Position numbers and translations under genes: made by a program
DNA from: an uncultured bacterium
Lineage (GTDB): Bacteria; Cyanobacteriota; Vampirovibrionia; Gastranaerophilales; Gastranaerophilaceae
Reading direction: 5' to 3'
Length of the DNA stretch: 64,000 bases
NCBI GenBank assembly: GCA_949282215.1
Contig: CASDPF010000009.1
Span: 1 to 64,000 of the forward strand
In this document: piece by piece, positions 55,088 to 63,952 of the stretch
Position numbering within the stretch: position 1 is the stretch's first letter
Layout of the letters: each line of letters begins with the position of its first letter
Notes under the pieces: model-generated
The model's database searches: none
What the model saw: only the letters and a program-made list of their open reading frames with translations
What the model was told of the DNA's origin: nothing

Positions 55088-56038
55088 CTACACTCCGCAC
55101 ATAAGCTCTGATTTTAAAGCTTCGACTGTTGCATCAAGCGATGCTTTATCAAATACATTAAACACTTTTGCTTCAGGTACTATTTTCTTATTCAGACCTG
55201 CCAAAACTTTGCCCGGCCCGATTTCAACAAAGATATCCACTCCATCAGCCGCCATTTTTTGAATTGTTTGAGTCCAATGTACAGATGAATAAATTTGTTT
55301 TGGCATTTTCACTCTGAATTCTTCAGCTAAAGTTGTTGAATTTGCATCAACGTTTGTGATTACAGGAATTGCAGCATTATTCAAATGCAGACCTGAAACA
55401 AAGGTTTCGAACGCTTTACCTGCGGATTCCATAAATTTCGAATGGAAAGCACCTGATACAGGAAGAGGAACAACTCTTCTTGCACCTTTTGCTAGTAATA
55501 ATTCTCCAGCTTTAGCTACAGCTGCTTCATCTCCCGTAATTACTACCTGCACAGGTGAGTTGTAATTTGCAACATCAACATATCCTAATTCTGATGCTTC
55601 TTTTAAAGATTCTTTCAATGCTTCTTCTGATGCATTAAGAATAGCTGACATTGCACCTCCATGAGTTGCTCCCATTAAGTCAGCTCTTTTTTGAATAGCT
55701 TTCAATGTATCTTCTAAAGACATGACACCTGAAGCATACATTGCACAATATTCACCCAAACTGTGACCTGCAACATAAGCAGGTATTACTTCACAACTAT
55801 CTCTCAAAGCTTCCAGAGCTGCAATGGACATAGTTACTATTGAAGGTTGAGTATTAACTGTTTGTTTCAAAGCATCTTCAGGTCCTTCAAAACACATTGT
55901 CGTAATACTTTTACCTAAAACTTCATCAGCAGTGTCAAAAACATTTTTCGCACTTTCACTGTTTTCATACAAATCTTTCCCCATACCTACAGATTGAGAT
56001 CCTTGGCCAGGAAACAAAAAAGCAACTTTCTTTGTCAT
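55088..56038 (-). CDS. fabD: Malonyl-CoA:ACP transacylase
   Basis: 316 aa. FLFPGQGSQSVGMG (8-21), nucleophile S93 in AGHSLGEYCA and catalytic H199 in SGAFHSKFM. Loads malonyl onto ACP. The ATG at 56038 has GAGGGA 6 nt upstream; an in-frame GTG 6 nt earlier is less likely. Confidence 0.96.
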   Translation of the reverse strand: MTKKVAFLFPGQGSQSVGMGKDLYENSESAKNVFDTADEVLGKSITTMCFEGPEDALKQTVNTQPSIVTMSIAALEALRDSCEVIPAYVAGHSLGEYCAMYASGVMSLEDTLKAIQKRADLMGATHGGAMSAILNASEEALKESLKEASELGYVDVANYNSPVQVVITGDEAAVAKAGELLLAKGARRVVPLPVSGAFHSKFMESAGKAFETFVSGLHLNNAAIPVITNVDANSTTLAEEFRVKMPKQIYSSVHWTQTIQKMAADGVDIFVEIGPGKVLAGLNKKIVPEAKVFNVFDKASLDATVEALKSELMCGV

Positions 56039-56106
56039 ACACACATCCCTCTCTTAACTTTTCTATGCAAAAATTATACTATAAAAACGGCAAAAGTAAA
56101 TATATA

Positions 56107-56140
56107 AAAAGGATGCGCCTTTAATAATAAAGACGCATCT
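56107..56140 (-). terminator. Terminator of the inserted repeat-protein gene
   Basis: GATGCG/CGCATC with inner CTTT/AAAG pairing and a TTTTTATA run on the minus strand, 12 nt after the stop at 56152. Confidence 0.75.
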
Positions 56141-56151
56141 AAAATTATTGT

Positions 56152-57117
56152 TTACTCATAATCTGATAAATAATCTTGGTGAACAATTTCTTCAGACTTA
56201 ATAAACTTGTTACCATTTATATCAACAGAATAATCATAAACTTTAATCGTATTATCATCCAGCTTTACTTGAACCGTTCCGCCAGTTTCATTCCCGTTAT
56301 TATCATATTCGACAAAATGTGACATATTACCGGTCTTTAAAGTTAATGTTTTGCCTTCACCAAATAAACGTGATTCCATTACTCTTATAGTTGCACCAGT
56401 TTCTGGATTTTTATAATATATTCCGCCGTTTTTATCCATATATGGTTCTTTTACCCAACCTTGTGCCTCTAAATCTTCAGGGGTCTGGAATTTAGCACCA
56501 AGCGTACTCTGTTCTAATGCTCCGTTAAAGTCTTTTGGAGCTTTATTTTCCGCTTCGTTTTGCTTAACACTTGTCAAGAATTTATTGCCGTTTATATCAT
56601 TTTCATAGTGGTATTCTACAGAACTGCCGTCTTTATTTTTAATAACAACAACACCGCCTTTAGGATTGCCGTTATCATCAAACCATTGCGTATGTGTCAA
56701 ACCATCTTTTTGATACTCTACTGAATTTTCAAATTCACATACTCTTATGGTTTCACCTGTTTTCTTATTTTCATAATGCAAGCCGCCATTCATATCCATT
56801 AATTGATTATCAGGATCAGGAACAGATTTCAGCTTACCATTCTCATCTTTTACAAGCTTCACTCCGGGAGTCGGAGTATAGCCTAATTTTGTTAAATCAT
56901 CTTTACTCATAAATTTGTTTTTAACTGGTGAATACTTTATTGCAGAATTAAAATCATCGTAATTATCAGCATTGCTATTATCAGCAGGCTCAGAATGTTG
57001 ACCCAATCTATCTTGAAATAATGGCTTTAGTTTTTCAGTATCAATTTTTCCTGTTTGTCCGACATTAGACTTTCCATTGTCCATAGGTCCAATGTTACCA
57101 ACGGATAAAAATCCCAT
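56152..57117 (-). CDS. Duplicated beta-rich repeat protein inside the fab cluster
   Basis: 321 aa, no signal peptide. Two similar units of about 125 residues: one has MNGGLHYENKKTGETIRVCE … WFDDNGNPKGGVVVIKNKDG, the other KNGGIYYKNPETGATIRVME … EYDNNGNETGGTVQVKLDDN; both end with YxxDINGNKF. Glycine/aspartate turns suggest beta-hairpin repeats. The gene has its own dyad-containing upstream region and its own terminator, so it is an independent unit placed between fabH and fabD. AAAGGAG precedes the ATG. Function unknown. Confidence 0.75.
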   Translation of the reverse strand: MGFLSVGNIGPMDNGKSNVGQTGKIDTEKLKPLFQDRLGQHSEPADNSNADNYDDFNSAIKYSPVKNKFMSKDDLTKLGYTPTPGVKLVKDENGKLKSVPDPDNQLMDMNGGLHYENKKTGETIRVCEFENSVEYQKDGLTHTQWFDDNGNPKGGVVVIKNKDGSSVEYHYENDINGNKFLTSVKQNEAENKAPKDFNGALEQSTLGAKFQTPEDLEAQGWVKEPYMDKNGGIYYKNPETGATIRVMESRLFGEGKTLTLKTGNMSHFVEYDNNGNETGGTVQVKLDDNTIKVYDYSVDINGNKFIKSEEIVHQDYLSDYE

Positions 57118-57146
57118 AATAATCTCCTTTCGTGTTTATACTCTTT

Positions 57147-57163
57147 TAAGCACACATTGCTTA
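57147..57163 (-). promoter_or_regulatory. TAAGCA-N5-TGCTTA dyad (copy 2)
   Basis: Identical to 12285-12301 including the cacat spacer, 30 nt before the ATG at 57117. A TATAAT-like sequence lies just upstream in the direction of transcription, so the dyad may be at the very 5' end of the mRNA. Confidence 0.55.
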
Positions 57164-57283
57164 TATATTATATATAAGTAAATAAATTTATATTAATTTA
57201 CCTAGAAATTTAAGACAAATCAACGAAACTCATATTATTAAAGGGTTTCAAGCAGTTTTACCTATAATTAATATTTTTTAACA

Positions 57284-57316
57284 AAAAAATACAGGCTGTC
57301 ATAAACCTGCATTTTT
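57284..57316 (-). terminator. Terminator after fabH
   Basis: On the minus strand, AAAAATGCAGG…CCTGTATTTTT: ten paired bases with one mismatch around a 10-nt loop, followed by a T-run. It separates the plsX-fabH unit from the repeat-protein gene. Confidence 0.7.
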
Positions 57317-57338
57317 AAATATATTTTATTGTTATAAT

Positions 57339-58349
57339 TTAGCAAATACCTTCACGGAGTCTAACTATAGCACCGCCCCATGTCATACCTGCTCCAAACC
57401 CGCAAAGCACAGCGGTCGTACCTAGTTTTACGTTCCCTTTTTCTACACTTTCAGCTAACGCAATAGGTATAGAAGCAGCGGATGTATTTCCGTAGTATTT
57501 GATATTTGTAACAACTTTTTCATCACTATATCCGAGACGTTCTTGAACAGCCTGAATAATTCTGATATTAGCTTGGTGAGGAATTAGGTAATCAATATCT
57601 TCTGCTTTCAAACCTGCATTTGTGATTAAGTTTTCAACATAATGAGGAAGAATTTTAGCAACAAATGTATAAACCCCACGGCCATTCATTCTGATACCTT
57701 TAGGTTTTTCTTCATACTGTTCAACAAGCGGACAATTTTTTCCGTCAAATGAAAGCTCAATAAGGTTACCATAGTTTCCATCAGCTTTGATATCTATTGC
57801 AATGATATCATCAATTCCATCTTCAGCTTCAGTTACAACCATAGCACCTGCACCGTCACCGAAAAGAATTGAAGTTCCTCTATCTGTCCAATCTACTAAT
57901 CTTGAATTATTATCAGTAGCAACAATAAGAATTTTTTTGTACATTCCTGAACCGATATAAGCTTTTGCAATACTCAAGCCGTAAATCAAACCTGAACATG
58001 CAGCAGTAATATCAAAAGCAGGAATTTGCTCTTTTATACCTAATCTTTGATGAATATGACAAGCAATAGCAGGATATAAATCAGGCGGAGCTGAAGATGC
58101 AGCAATAATTAATTCAATCTCATCAGGATTAATTTTTGCTCTGTCTAAAGCCTTTTTTGCAGCATCAAAACCCAAATCAATTGCGTTTTGTTCGCCTGAA
58201 ACTACACGTCTTTCTTTTATACCGGTTCTTGTATAAATCCACTCATCAGATGTCTCGTATAATTTAGTCAAATCATCATTAGTAATGACTGTTTCGGGTA
58301 AACTGTAACCAACACCTGCAATTCTTAATGGAATAGTTTTATTTGTCAT
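57339..58349 (-). CDS. fabH: 3-oxoacyl-[ACP] synthase III
   Basis: 336 aa. Starts fatty-acid synthesis by condensing acetyl-CoA with malonyl-ACP. The Cys-His-Asn triad is complete: C118 in TAACSGLIYG, H258 in IPHQANIRI and N288 in YYGNTSAAS. It begins 5 nt after plsX stops, a common plsX-fabH pairing. Confidence 0.97.
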   Translation of the reverse strand: MTNKTIPLRIAGVGYSLPETVITNDDLTKLYETSDEWIYTRTGIKERRVVSGEQNAIDLGFDAAKKALDRAKINPDEIELIIAASSAPPDLYPAIACHIHQRLGIKEQIPAFDITAACSGLIYGLSIAKAYIGSGMYKKILIVATDNNSRLVDWTDRGTSILFGDGAGAMVVTEAEDGIDDIIAIDIKADGNYGNLIELSFDGKNCPLVEQYEEKPKGIRMNGRGVYTFVAKILPHYVENLITNAGLKAEDIDYLIPHQANIRIIQAVQERLGYSDEKVVTNIKYYGNTSAASIPIALAESVEKGNVKLGTTAVLCGFGAGMTWGGAIVRLREGIC

Positions 58350-58354
58350 TTATT

Positions 58355-59410
58355 TTAGTCCTCATTAAATCTGGAAATCTTTTCATTTACGCCGGTCTCG
58401 ACTGCTTCTTTTGCAACACGCACAGCGTTCTTGATTGCGTAAGCTTTACTTCTGCCATGCGAAATAACAGTAATACCTTTAACACCAAGCAGTAAAGCTC
58501 CGCCGAATTCTTCATAATTAATCTTTTTACCAATTCTTTTCATGAAAGGTTTTGCAAGAAGTCCAATAATTTTACCGGCCAAATCTGATTTAAATTCAGA
58601 CTTAATCATTCTGAATAACATAGAAGAAGTACCTTCTGTGATTTTCAACGCAACGTTACCTACGAAACCGTCACAAACAACAACATCACAAATACTTAAG
58701 AAAATTTCTTTACCTTCTATATTTCCAACAAAGTTAATCCTATCTTGGTGTTCTTCTAATAATTTATAGGTATTTTGAGCCAATTCATTACCTTTTCCTG
58801 CTTCTTCACCTATATTCAAAACACCTACACGAGGATTTTCAATACCAAGAACATTCTTAGAAAAAGTAACACCCATAATAGCGAATTGATATAACATTTC
58901 TGGTGTACAATTACTATTAGCACCGCCATCAATCAGAACAATTGGTTTTTTCATAGTAGGCAACGTAACTGCGATAGCCGGTCTTTCAATACCTGTTAAT
59001 CTGCCTAATCCAAACAAACTTGAAGCCATAGCTGCCCCTGTAGAGCCAGCTGCAACAACTGCATCTGAACTGCCGCTGGCAACAGCATCAACTGCAAGGA
59101 CAATTGATGACTTTTTCTTTTTACGAATAGCCTGACCAGGTGCTTCGCCCATTTCGATAACTTCAGAAGCATGGGTAACTTTTATATCCAATTTGCTCAA
59201 ATCTATTTTAATACGTCTTTGCTTTCCGCCTGAACCGCAATCCGAATATATACCTTCTTGAGCAATTCTATCCAATTCCTGTTCAATACGATCCTGTTTA
59301 CCAACTAATTCGATTGCTACACCATATTCTTGTGCACCCCAAACAGCACCCGCAACAATCTCGTGCGGAGCATGGTCACCACCCATTGCGTCTATTGCTA
59401 TTCTTGTCAT
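58355..59410 (-). CDS. plsX: Phosphate acyltransferase PlsX
   Basis: 351 aa. MTRIAIDAMGGDHAPHEIVA is the typical start, with VAAGSTGAAMAS, IDGGANSNCTPEML and VVVCDGFVGNVALK. Converts acyl-ACP to acyl-phosphate, which PlsY uses for phospholipid synthesis. A short low-complexity insert SDCGSGGKQRR near residue 56 is unusual. It is between rpmF and fabH, the classic bacterial order. Confidence 0.96.
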   Translation of the reverse strand: MTRIAIDAMGGDHAPHEIVAGAVWGAQEYGVAIELVGKQDRIEQELDRIAQEGIYSDCGSGGKQRRIKIDLSKLDIKVTHASEVIEMGEAPGQAIRKKKKSSIVLAVDAVASGSSDAVVAAGSTGAAMASSLFGLGRLTGIERPAIAVTLPTMKKPIVLIDGGANSNCTPEMLYQFAIMGVTFSKNVLGIENPRVGVLNIGEEAGKGNELAQNTYKLLEEHQDRINFVGNIEGKEIFLSICDVVVCDGFVGNVALKITEGTSSMLFRMIKSEFKSDLAGKIIGLLAKPFMKRIGKKINYEEFGGALLLGVKGITVISHGRSKAYAIKNAVRVAKEAVETGVNEKISRFNED

Positions 59411-59478
59411 CTTTCCCTCTCAAAGTCTTATCTAAAAGTGATTATTTCCCGTCACCATAAAGATGACGGGATCAATAA

Positions 59479-59814
59479 TTATTTTTCTTCAGTTTCTGAA
59501 GCTTTTTCTTCTACTTCAGCTTCTTTTGTTTCTTCAACAACTTCAGCTTTAACTTCTTCTGCTTTAGGAGCTTCTGTTTCAGCTTTTTTAGAAGATGATT
59601 TTTTAGCAGGTTTTACTTCTGCTGCTACTTCTTCTTTTCTATCTTTCAAGCTTACAGGTTGTCCTTTGTAAGTTCCGCATGCTGTACATACGGTGTGAGT
59701 TAAAACTGTTGCACCGCAGTTAGGGCATTTAGTAGTTTCCGGTTTTGTAGCTTTCCAGTTGCTTCTTCTGTGTCCTTGTGCGGAATGTCCTGTTCTTTTC
59801 TTTGGTACTGCCAT
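59479..59814 (-). CDS. rpmF: 50S ribosomal protein L32 with long acidic tail
   Basis: 111 aa. Residues 1 to about 56 are a normal L32 (MAVPKKRTGHSAQGHRRSNW, zinc ligands CPNC and CTAC). About 55 extra residues follow, Lys/Ala/Glu-rich (VKAEVVEETKEAEVEEKASE), which typical L32 lacks. The tail is probably disordered; the stop is in a clean frame, so it is not a frameshift artefact. Position before plsX is conserved in bacteria. Confidence 0.93.
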   Translation of the reverse strand: MAVPKKRTGHSAQGHRRSNWKATKPETTKCPNCGATVLTHTVCTACGTYKGQPVSLKDRKEEVAAEVKPAKKSSSKKAETEAPKAEEVKAEVVEETKEAEVEEKASETEEK

Positions 59815-59885
59815 TTTTCTTTTTCCTTTTTTATTTTTACTACTACTTATATTTCTTTTATACAGGCAAAATCAGCATCCACAAA

Positions 59886-60380
59886 CTAATTTGCCCCATC
59901 GAGCTTGATATTTTTAAAAACTTCAAGTCTCGGGTCGGTCAAGTCTTCCTCTTTAAGAAATTCTTTCCCATTACAATTTATACCACAAACTTTTTTATTT
60001 GGTAAATTTAATATTACAGATTGATACAATAAGTCATAAATATCAATTTCTTGTACACCATTTAAGTCTGTAATAAACTGTCCTTCTTTCAATTCAGTTT
60101 CTTGATAATACTCATCGGACAAGGCATTTTTTGCAAACATTTCATCAATAGTGAAGTTCAAATCATATTTGAATTGATTAAGACATACATCACATTCCAA
60201 ATTCAAAATACCTGAGATATCACCACTGATTTCAATAAAATCTCCTAAAGATTTTATCACCAAATCAGCTTCAATCGGGCCATCAGAATCAATTTCTTTA
60301 ATTTTGTCCGAAAAGTGATATTCAAGAGTTTTTTCATCAGACTCTTCAATTTGTTCAATTGAAATAAGATGTTTAGACAT
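59886..60380 (-). CDS. yceD: YceD/DUF177 family protein
   Basis: 164 aa. LECDVCLNQFKYDLNFTIDE and CGINCNGKEF are the Cys pairs of DUF177, which is linked to 23S rRNA/50S assembly and often sits before rpmF, as here. The start at 60380 follows AGGAAG; a longer start overlaps the upstream gene. It overlaps the gene at 60373 by 8 nt. Confidence 0.88.
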   Translation of the reverse strand: MSKHLISIEQIEESDEKTLEYHFSDKIKEIDSDGPIEADLVIKSLGDFIEISGDISGILNLECDVCLNQFKYDLNFTIDEMFAKNALSDEYYQETELKEGQFITDLNGVQEIDIYDLLYQSVILNLPNKKVCGINCNGKEFLKEEDLTDPRLEVFKNIKLDGAN

Positions 60381-60636
60381 ATTGTTCTTCCTGCATAGCA
60401 ACCGCTGCAACCTGATTAGATACAAAACAAACTTTTTTCAAAGGTCCTGTTGTTTCTTTTTCTACAAGCACTGCAGAAGCTGATTTCATCAGTTGAGTGA
60501 TTTCAGAATACAAATCCTGAGGATTTTCAACATACAAAACTAATGGAGCTGTTGACCCTTTCAAAAAAACGAGAACTGAAGTTCTTTTTTTAATGTTTTG
60601 GGTATTCATATTTTGCGGATTAAACTGTTGTGCCAT
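60373..60636 (-). CDS. Hypothetical protein at the head of the rpmF-plsX operon
   Basis: 87 aa. A Gln/Asn-rich start (MAQQFNPQNMNTQNIKKRTS) leads into a compact domain (VLVFLKGSTAPLVLYVENPQ) that reads like a small alpha/beta fold. It overlaps yceD by 8 nt and so is translationally coupled to it. An SD (TAGGAGAAA) precedes the ATG. No family recognised. Confidence 0.65.
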   Translation of the reverse strand: MAQQFNPQNMNTQNIKKRTSVLVFLKGSTAPLVLYVENPQDLYSEITQLMKSASAVLVEKETTGPLKKVCFVSNQVAAVAMQEEQYV

Positions 60637-60849
60637 AATTTTCTCCTATATTAACAAGTGTAACTATTTTAAACTAAAAACGAATTTTATGCAAATTTTT
60701 ACATAATATATCCTTCTCTTTGGATGTGAAGTAAAGAGAAAGATATATAAACATATTTAATAACTATGCAGTTAATAGTCCAAGTGTGGAATTAAAATAA
60801 ATGGTAATACATATTAACTTATCAATACAAAGTAAGAGAAAGGATTTAT

Positions 60850-61311
60850 ATGAAAAAAAATTTTTACATCGTGATAATTATCGCATTATCATTTGCACTT
60901 GGATATTCAGTGAATAATATAGCAATTTCTGATACCACACCAAGAGTAGCCGTAATTGATGCAGCAAAGATTGTTGCAAATTCAACTGCAGTAAAGAATT
61001 TAAAAGCCGAACAGGAAAAGAAAGTAAAAGAAATTCAAACAACATTGGATAAAGCGAAAGCAGAACTTTCAAAAGAAACAGATCCGGCAAAAATTGCCGC
61101 AATAGAAGAAAAATACAGAAATCAGGTAAATGCACAAAAAATAGCACTTGACACCGAATATAATAATAAATTAACACAAATTGATAATGAAATAAGATCA
61201 ACAGTAATCGAAAAAGCTAGAAACCTAAACTATGATTTAGTTTTACCCAAAAATATGGTCTACTTTGGCGGTGATGACATAACCGATGTTATAGCAAAAG
61301 ACATAAAATAA
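60850..61311 (+). CDS. OmpH/Skp-like periplasmic chaperone
   Basis: 153 aa. N-terminal signal/anchor (YIVIIIALSFALGYSV), then VAVIDAAKIVANSTAVKNLK, a long charged coiled coil (LKAEQEKKVKEIQTTLDKAK), and the C-terminal NYDLVLPKNMVYFGGDDITD typical of OmpH. Skp helps outer-membrane proteins cross the periplasm, supporting a diderm envelope. SD AAAGGA precedes the ATG. Confidence 0.85.
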   Translation: MKKNFYIVIIIALSFALGYSVNNIAISDTTPRVAVIDAAKIVANSTAVKNLKAEQEKKVKEIQTTLDKAKAELSKETDPAKIAAIEEKYRNQVNAQKIALDTEYNNKLTQIDNEIRSTVIEKARNLNYDLVLPKNMVYFGGDDITDVIAKDIK

Positions 61312-61337
61312 AAAAACAGGCATTTTGCCTGTTTTTT
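61311..61337. terminator. Terminator after the OmpH-like gene
   Basis: AAAAAACAGGC-atttt-GCCTGTTTTTT, perfect stem with T-runs on both strands, shared with the convergent pilin 6 gene. Confidence 0.9.
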
Positions 61338-61338
61338 A

Positions 61339-62007
61339 TTACCATAATTTATGAGGATAATCCTCTTTAAATTCCCATCCATCACATTCTAAAAGTACTG
61401 AACACCTAATAGGATCATTTTTACAATTAGTTAAAGCTGTATCTCTATTGACGCAATGCCCATAAGCTCCAAAAAACTTACTCTTATTTCCCCAAAATGA
61501 ATTTCTTTTAGTATCATTAAAACACATTAAAAAACGAAACCTATCATAACCATCTTTATCAGGAGATTTTCCAAGCCCATTCATATCATATATAATGTCA
61601 ATACAAGCACCATTATGTAACATAAATTCAGACCCGTCTGTAAGCACAATTGTTTCATAATTATTATTACTATCCCATTTTTTTATACCTGCACTAACAT
61701 ATTTTAAATACGGTAAAATATACTTTTCAACAAAAGCTTTGTTCCAATCTGCATTTGCACCATAATCAACTTTACCTTCATCATTTTTTAATTGATCAGC
61801 TTTTGTCCAATAGACAGCAGATCCATTATCTACTTCTGAGCGTATGATAGCCTGAGAAAGCGTACTGTAAAATTTCTTAATTCGAGTGGAATATTCTTGT
61901 CTTTTATAGTTTGCAATCAATGTCGGCAATGTCATCGCTGCGACTATTCCGATTACTCCTAATGTTATTAGCACCTCTGCTAATGTAAATGCGTTTTTCT
62001 TTTTCAT
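61339..62007 (-). CDS. Type IV prepilin-like protein (pilin 6)
   Basis: 222 aa. MKKKNA then FTLAEVLITLGVIGIVAAMT. The C-terminal part ends DGWEFKEDYPHKLW, a distant version of the pilin 1/4 ending, and holds several Cys (CVNRDTALTNCKND). GGAGG 5 nt before the ATG. Behind leader cassette 4. Confidence 0.85.
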   Translation of the reverse strand: MKKKNAFTLAEVLITLGVIGIVAAMTLPTLIANYKRQEYSTRIKKFYSTLSQAIIRSEVDNGSAVYWTKADQLKNDEGKVDYGANADWNKAFVEKYILPYLKYVSAGIKKWDSNNNYETIVLTDGSEFMLHNGACIDIIYDMNGLGKSPDKDGYDRFRFLMCFNDTKRNSFWGNKSKFFGAYGHCVNRDTALTNCKNDPIRCSVLLECDGWEFKEDYPHKLW

Positions 62008-62259
62008 AAGTCCTCCGTTTATCTTTATTTTTATTGCAACTTTTTCAAAAATTTTGCACCAAAAATTACCGTGTCACTTGGCACGGCTTGCTTTTCAGCT
62101 CTTTTTTGTTCAATAGGAGGTCTAAGTCAGAAATGCTTGATTTAACTGTTAGCTGGTAGCCCCCCCCCCCGAAATCCTATCTATTTGCGGTTTTTGCATA
62201 CATCCTCCTTCGTTTGCGTTTATATTTATCATTATAAATTATTTCGGAAAGTTTTTCAA
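62008..62259 (-). promoter_or_regulatory. Pilin leader cassette 4: promoter, SD, poly-G leader ORF
   Basis: TTGAAA (62259-62254), 17 nt, TATAAT (62236-62231), AGGAGG, ATG at 62199. The leader begins MQKPQIDRIS and runs into 11 G (62170-62160); one more G would open …YQLTVKSSISDLDLLLNKKE… to a TAA at 62068-62066. From ATG to stop it is 134 nt, as in cassettes 1 and 2. The promoter faces the divergent uvrC promoter. Confidence 0.7.
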
Positions 62260-62274
62260 CTCGTTAAAATATGC

Positions 62275-62280
62275 TATAAT
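62275..62280 (+). promoter_or_regulatory. Extended -10 box of uvrC (leaderless type)
   Basis: TGcTATAAT with the hexamer at 62275-62280, 7 nt before the uvrC ATG; there is no room for an SD. Clearest example of the pattern seen at about a dozen genes here. Confidence 0.6.
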
Positions 62281-62287
62281 TCAAAAC

Positions 62288-63952
62288 ATGAATGATAATT
62301 TAAAACAGACATTAAAACTTCTGCCCTCGCTTCCGGGGTGTTACATTTATTACAACAAAGACAATGAAATCATTTACGTTGGCAAAGCAAAAATTCTCAA
62401 ACGCCGTGTAATGAGTTATTTCAATAAAAAGCACTACGACAGCGTAAAAGTCCAAGTTCTTGTATCCCAAATCGAGCGAATGGAATACATTATCACAAAT
62501 ACAGAAGTTGAAGCTCTCATTCTTGAAAGTCATCTTATCAAAAAACACAAACCAAAATATAATATTTTATTAAAAGATGATAAAAAGTATCCTTATTTTC
62601 TTATTACGGATGAAGACTTTCCAAGAATAACCGTTGTAAGGAAAAAGAACATGAACCCCGAAAAAGGCCGCTATTACGGGCCATATACGGATGTAAGGGC
62701 AATGTATTCAACATTGGATTTTTTGAAAAAAATCTTTCCACTTAAACAATGCAAAACTCCGAAATTCAAGGACAGACCTTGCCTGTATTATCAAATAGGA
62801 CGCTGTATGGCACCATGTCAGCAAAAAGTCACAAGCGAAGAATATAAAAACCTCGTAAAACAAGCCGAACTTTTTCTTGCAGGTAAACAATCCGAACTTA
62901 TGGCACAACTTATGGAGCAAATGCAAAAATACGCTGCTACAGAACAATTTGAAAAAGCAGCAAGGCTTCGTGACAGCTATAACGACCTTAAAAAAACTCT
63001 CGAAAAACAAAAGGTCGTCTACGAAAATACCAAACTAAACGAAGATATTATCTCTATGCTTAATGAAGACGGAATTTTTGCAATCGTAATCCTTATGATT
63101 AGAGAAGGACGTCTTATTGATAAAAAAGATTTTGTCTACGAAGTTGAAGAAGAAGATAAAACAGAATTTTTCGCAACTTTCTTCAAAGAATACTACAACA
63201 CTCTCCAACTTGAATTCCCTGACAAAATTGTCTCAAACGAACTCGAAAATGTCGGAGAAAAAGCCCTCTATGAAGAATGGCTTGAAATTATTGCACATAA
63301 AAAAGTCAAAATAAGTTACGGGAAATCAGCCCAAGGCAAAGAGCTTCAAATGCTCGCCGATAAAAATGCCCGTGTAGTCCTTGATAATGCCAAAATCAAA
63401 AAAATGGTTAAAATTAACGAGGACTTTAACGAAATCGGAGCCTACCTTGCAGAAAAACTTCATCTTAAAAACTTCCCTCACAGAATGGAATGCTATGATA
63501 TTTCACACATTCAAGGTACAAATACGGTAGCCTCAATGGTAGTATACATTAACGGTCTGCCTAAAAAATCCGAATACAGAAAATTCAAAATTTGCTCTAC
63601 AGAAGGTAAACCTGATGATTTTCAATCAATGAAAGAAGTCCTTACCCGCAGAATGTCACATCTTGGGGAAAAGAAATGGGAAAAACCGGATTTGATGATA
63701 ATAGACGGCGGAAAAGGCCAACTATCAAGCGTAATGGAAATTATGGAAGGACTTGGAGCAAAAGATATTGATGTCGTCAGCTTGGCAAAACGTAATGAAG
63801 AAGTCTTTCTCCCGCACAAATCAGACTCAGTAATTCTTCCAAGAGATTCAGGAGCATTATTCTTATTCCAAAGAATTCGTGACGAAGCACACCGATTTGC
63901 GATTACATACCATAGAGATCTCCGCTCAAAAGCTTTGAAAAACGGAAAATAA
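62288..63952 (+). CDS. uvrC: Excinuclease ABC subunit C lacking the HhH domain
   Basis: 554 aa. GIY-YIG nuclease domain at the start (PGCYIYYNKDNEIIYVGKAK), a Cys cluster (CKTPKFKDRPCLYYQ then GRCMAPC), the UVR motif, and the RNase H-like C-terminal endonuclease (DISHIQGTNTVASMVVYI, LMIIDGGKGQLSS, RDEAHRFAITYHR). It makes both incisions in nucleotide excision repair with UvrAB. Typical UvrC adds ~55 residues with two helix-hairpin-helix motifs after RDEAHRFA…; here the protein ends at LRSKALKNGK. No HhH coding sequence follows in any frame before the window end. Confidence 0.95.
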   Translation: MNDNLKQTLKLLPSLPGCYIYYNKDNEIIYVGKAKILKRRVMSYFNKKHYDSVKVQVLVSQIERMEYIITNTEVEALILESHLIKKHKPKYNILLKDDKKYPYFLITDEDFPRITVVRKKNMNPEKGRYYGPYTDVRAMYSTLDFLKKIFPLKQCKTPKFKDRPCLYYQIGRCMAPCQQKVTSEEYKNLVKQAELFLAGKQSELMAQLMEQMQKYAATEQFEKAARLRDSYNDLKKTLEKQKVVYENTKLNEDIISMLNEDGIFAIVILMIREGRLIDKKDFVYEVEEEDKTEFFATFFKEYYNTLQLEFPDKIVSNELENVGEKALYEEWLEIIAHKKVKISYGKSAQGKELQMLADKNARVVLDNAKIKKMVKINEDFNEIGAYLAEKLHLKNFPHRMECYDISHIQGTNTVASMVVYINGLPKKSEYRKFKICSTEGKPDDFQSMKEVLTRRMSHLGEKKWEKPDLMIIDGGKGQLSSVMEIMEGLGAKDIDVVSLAKRNEEVFLPHKSDSVILPRDSGALFLFQRIRDEAHRFAITYHRDLRSKALKNGK

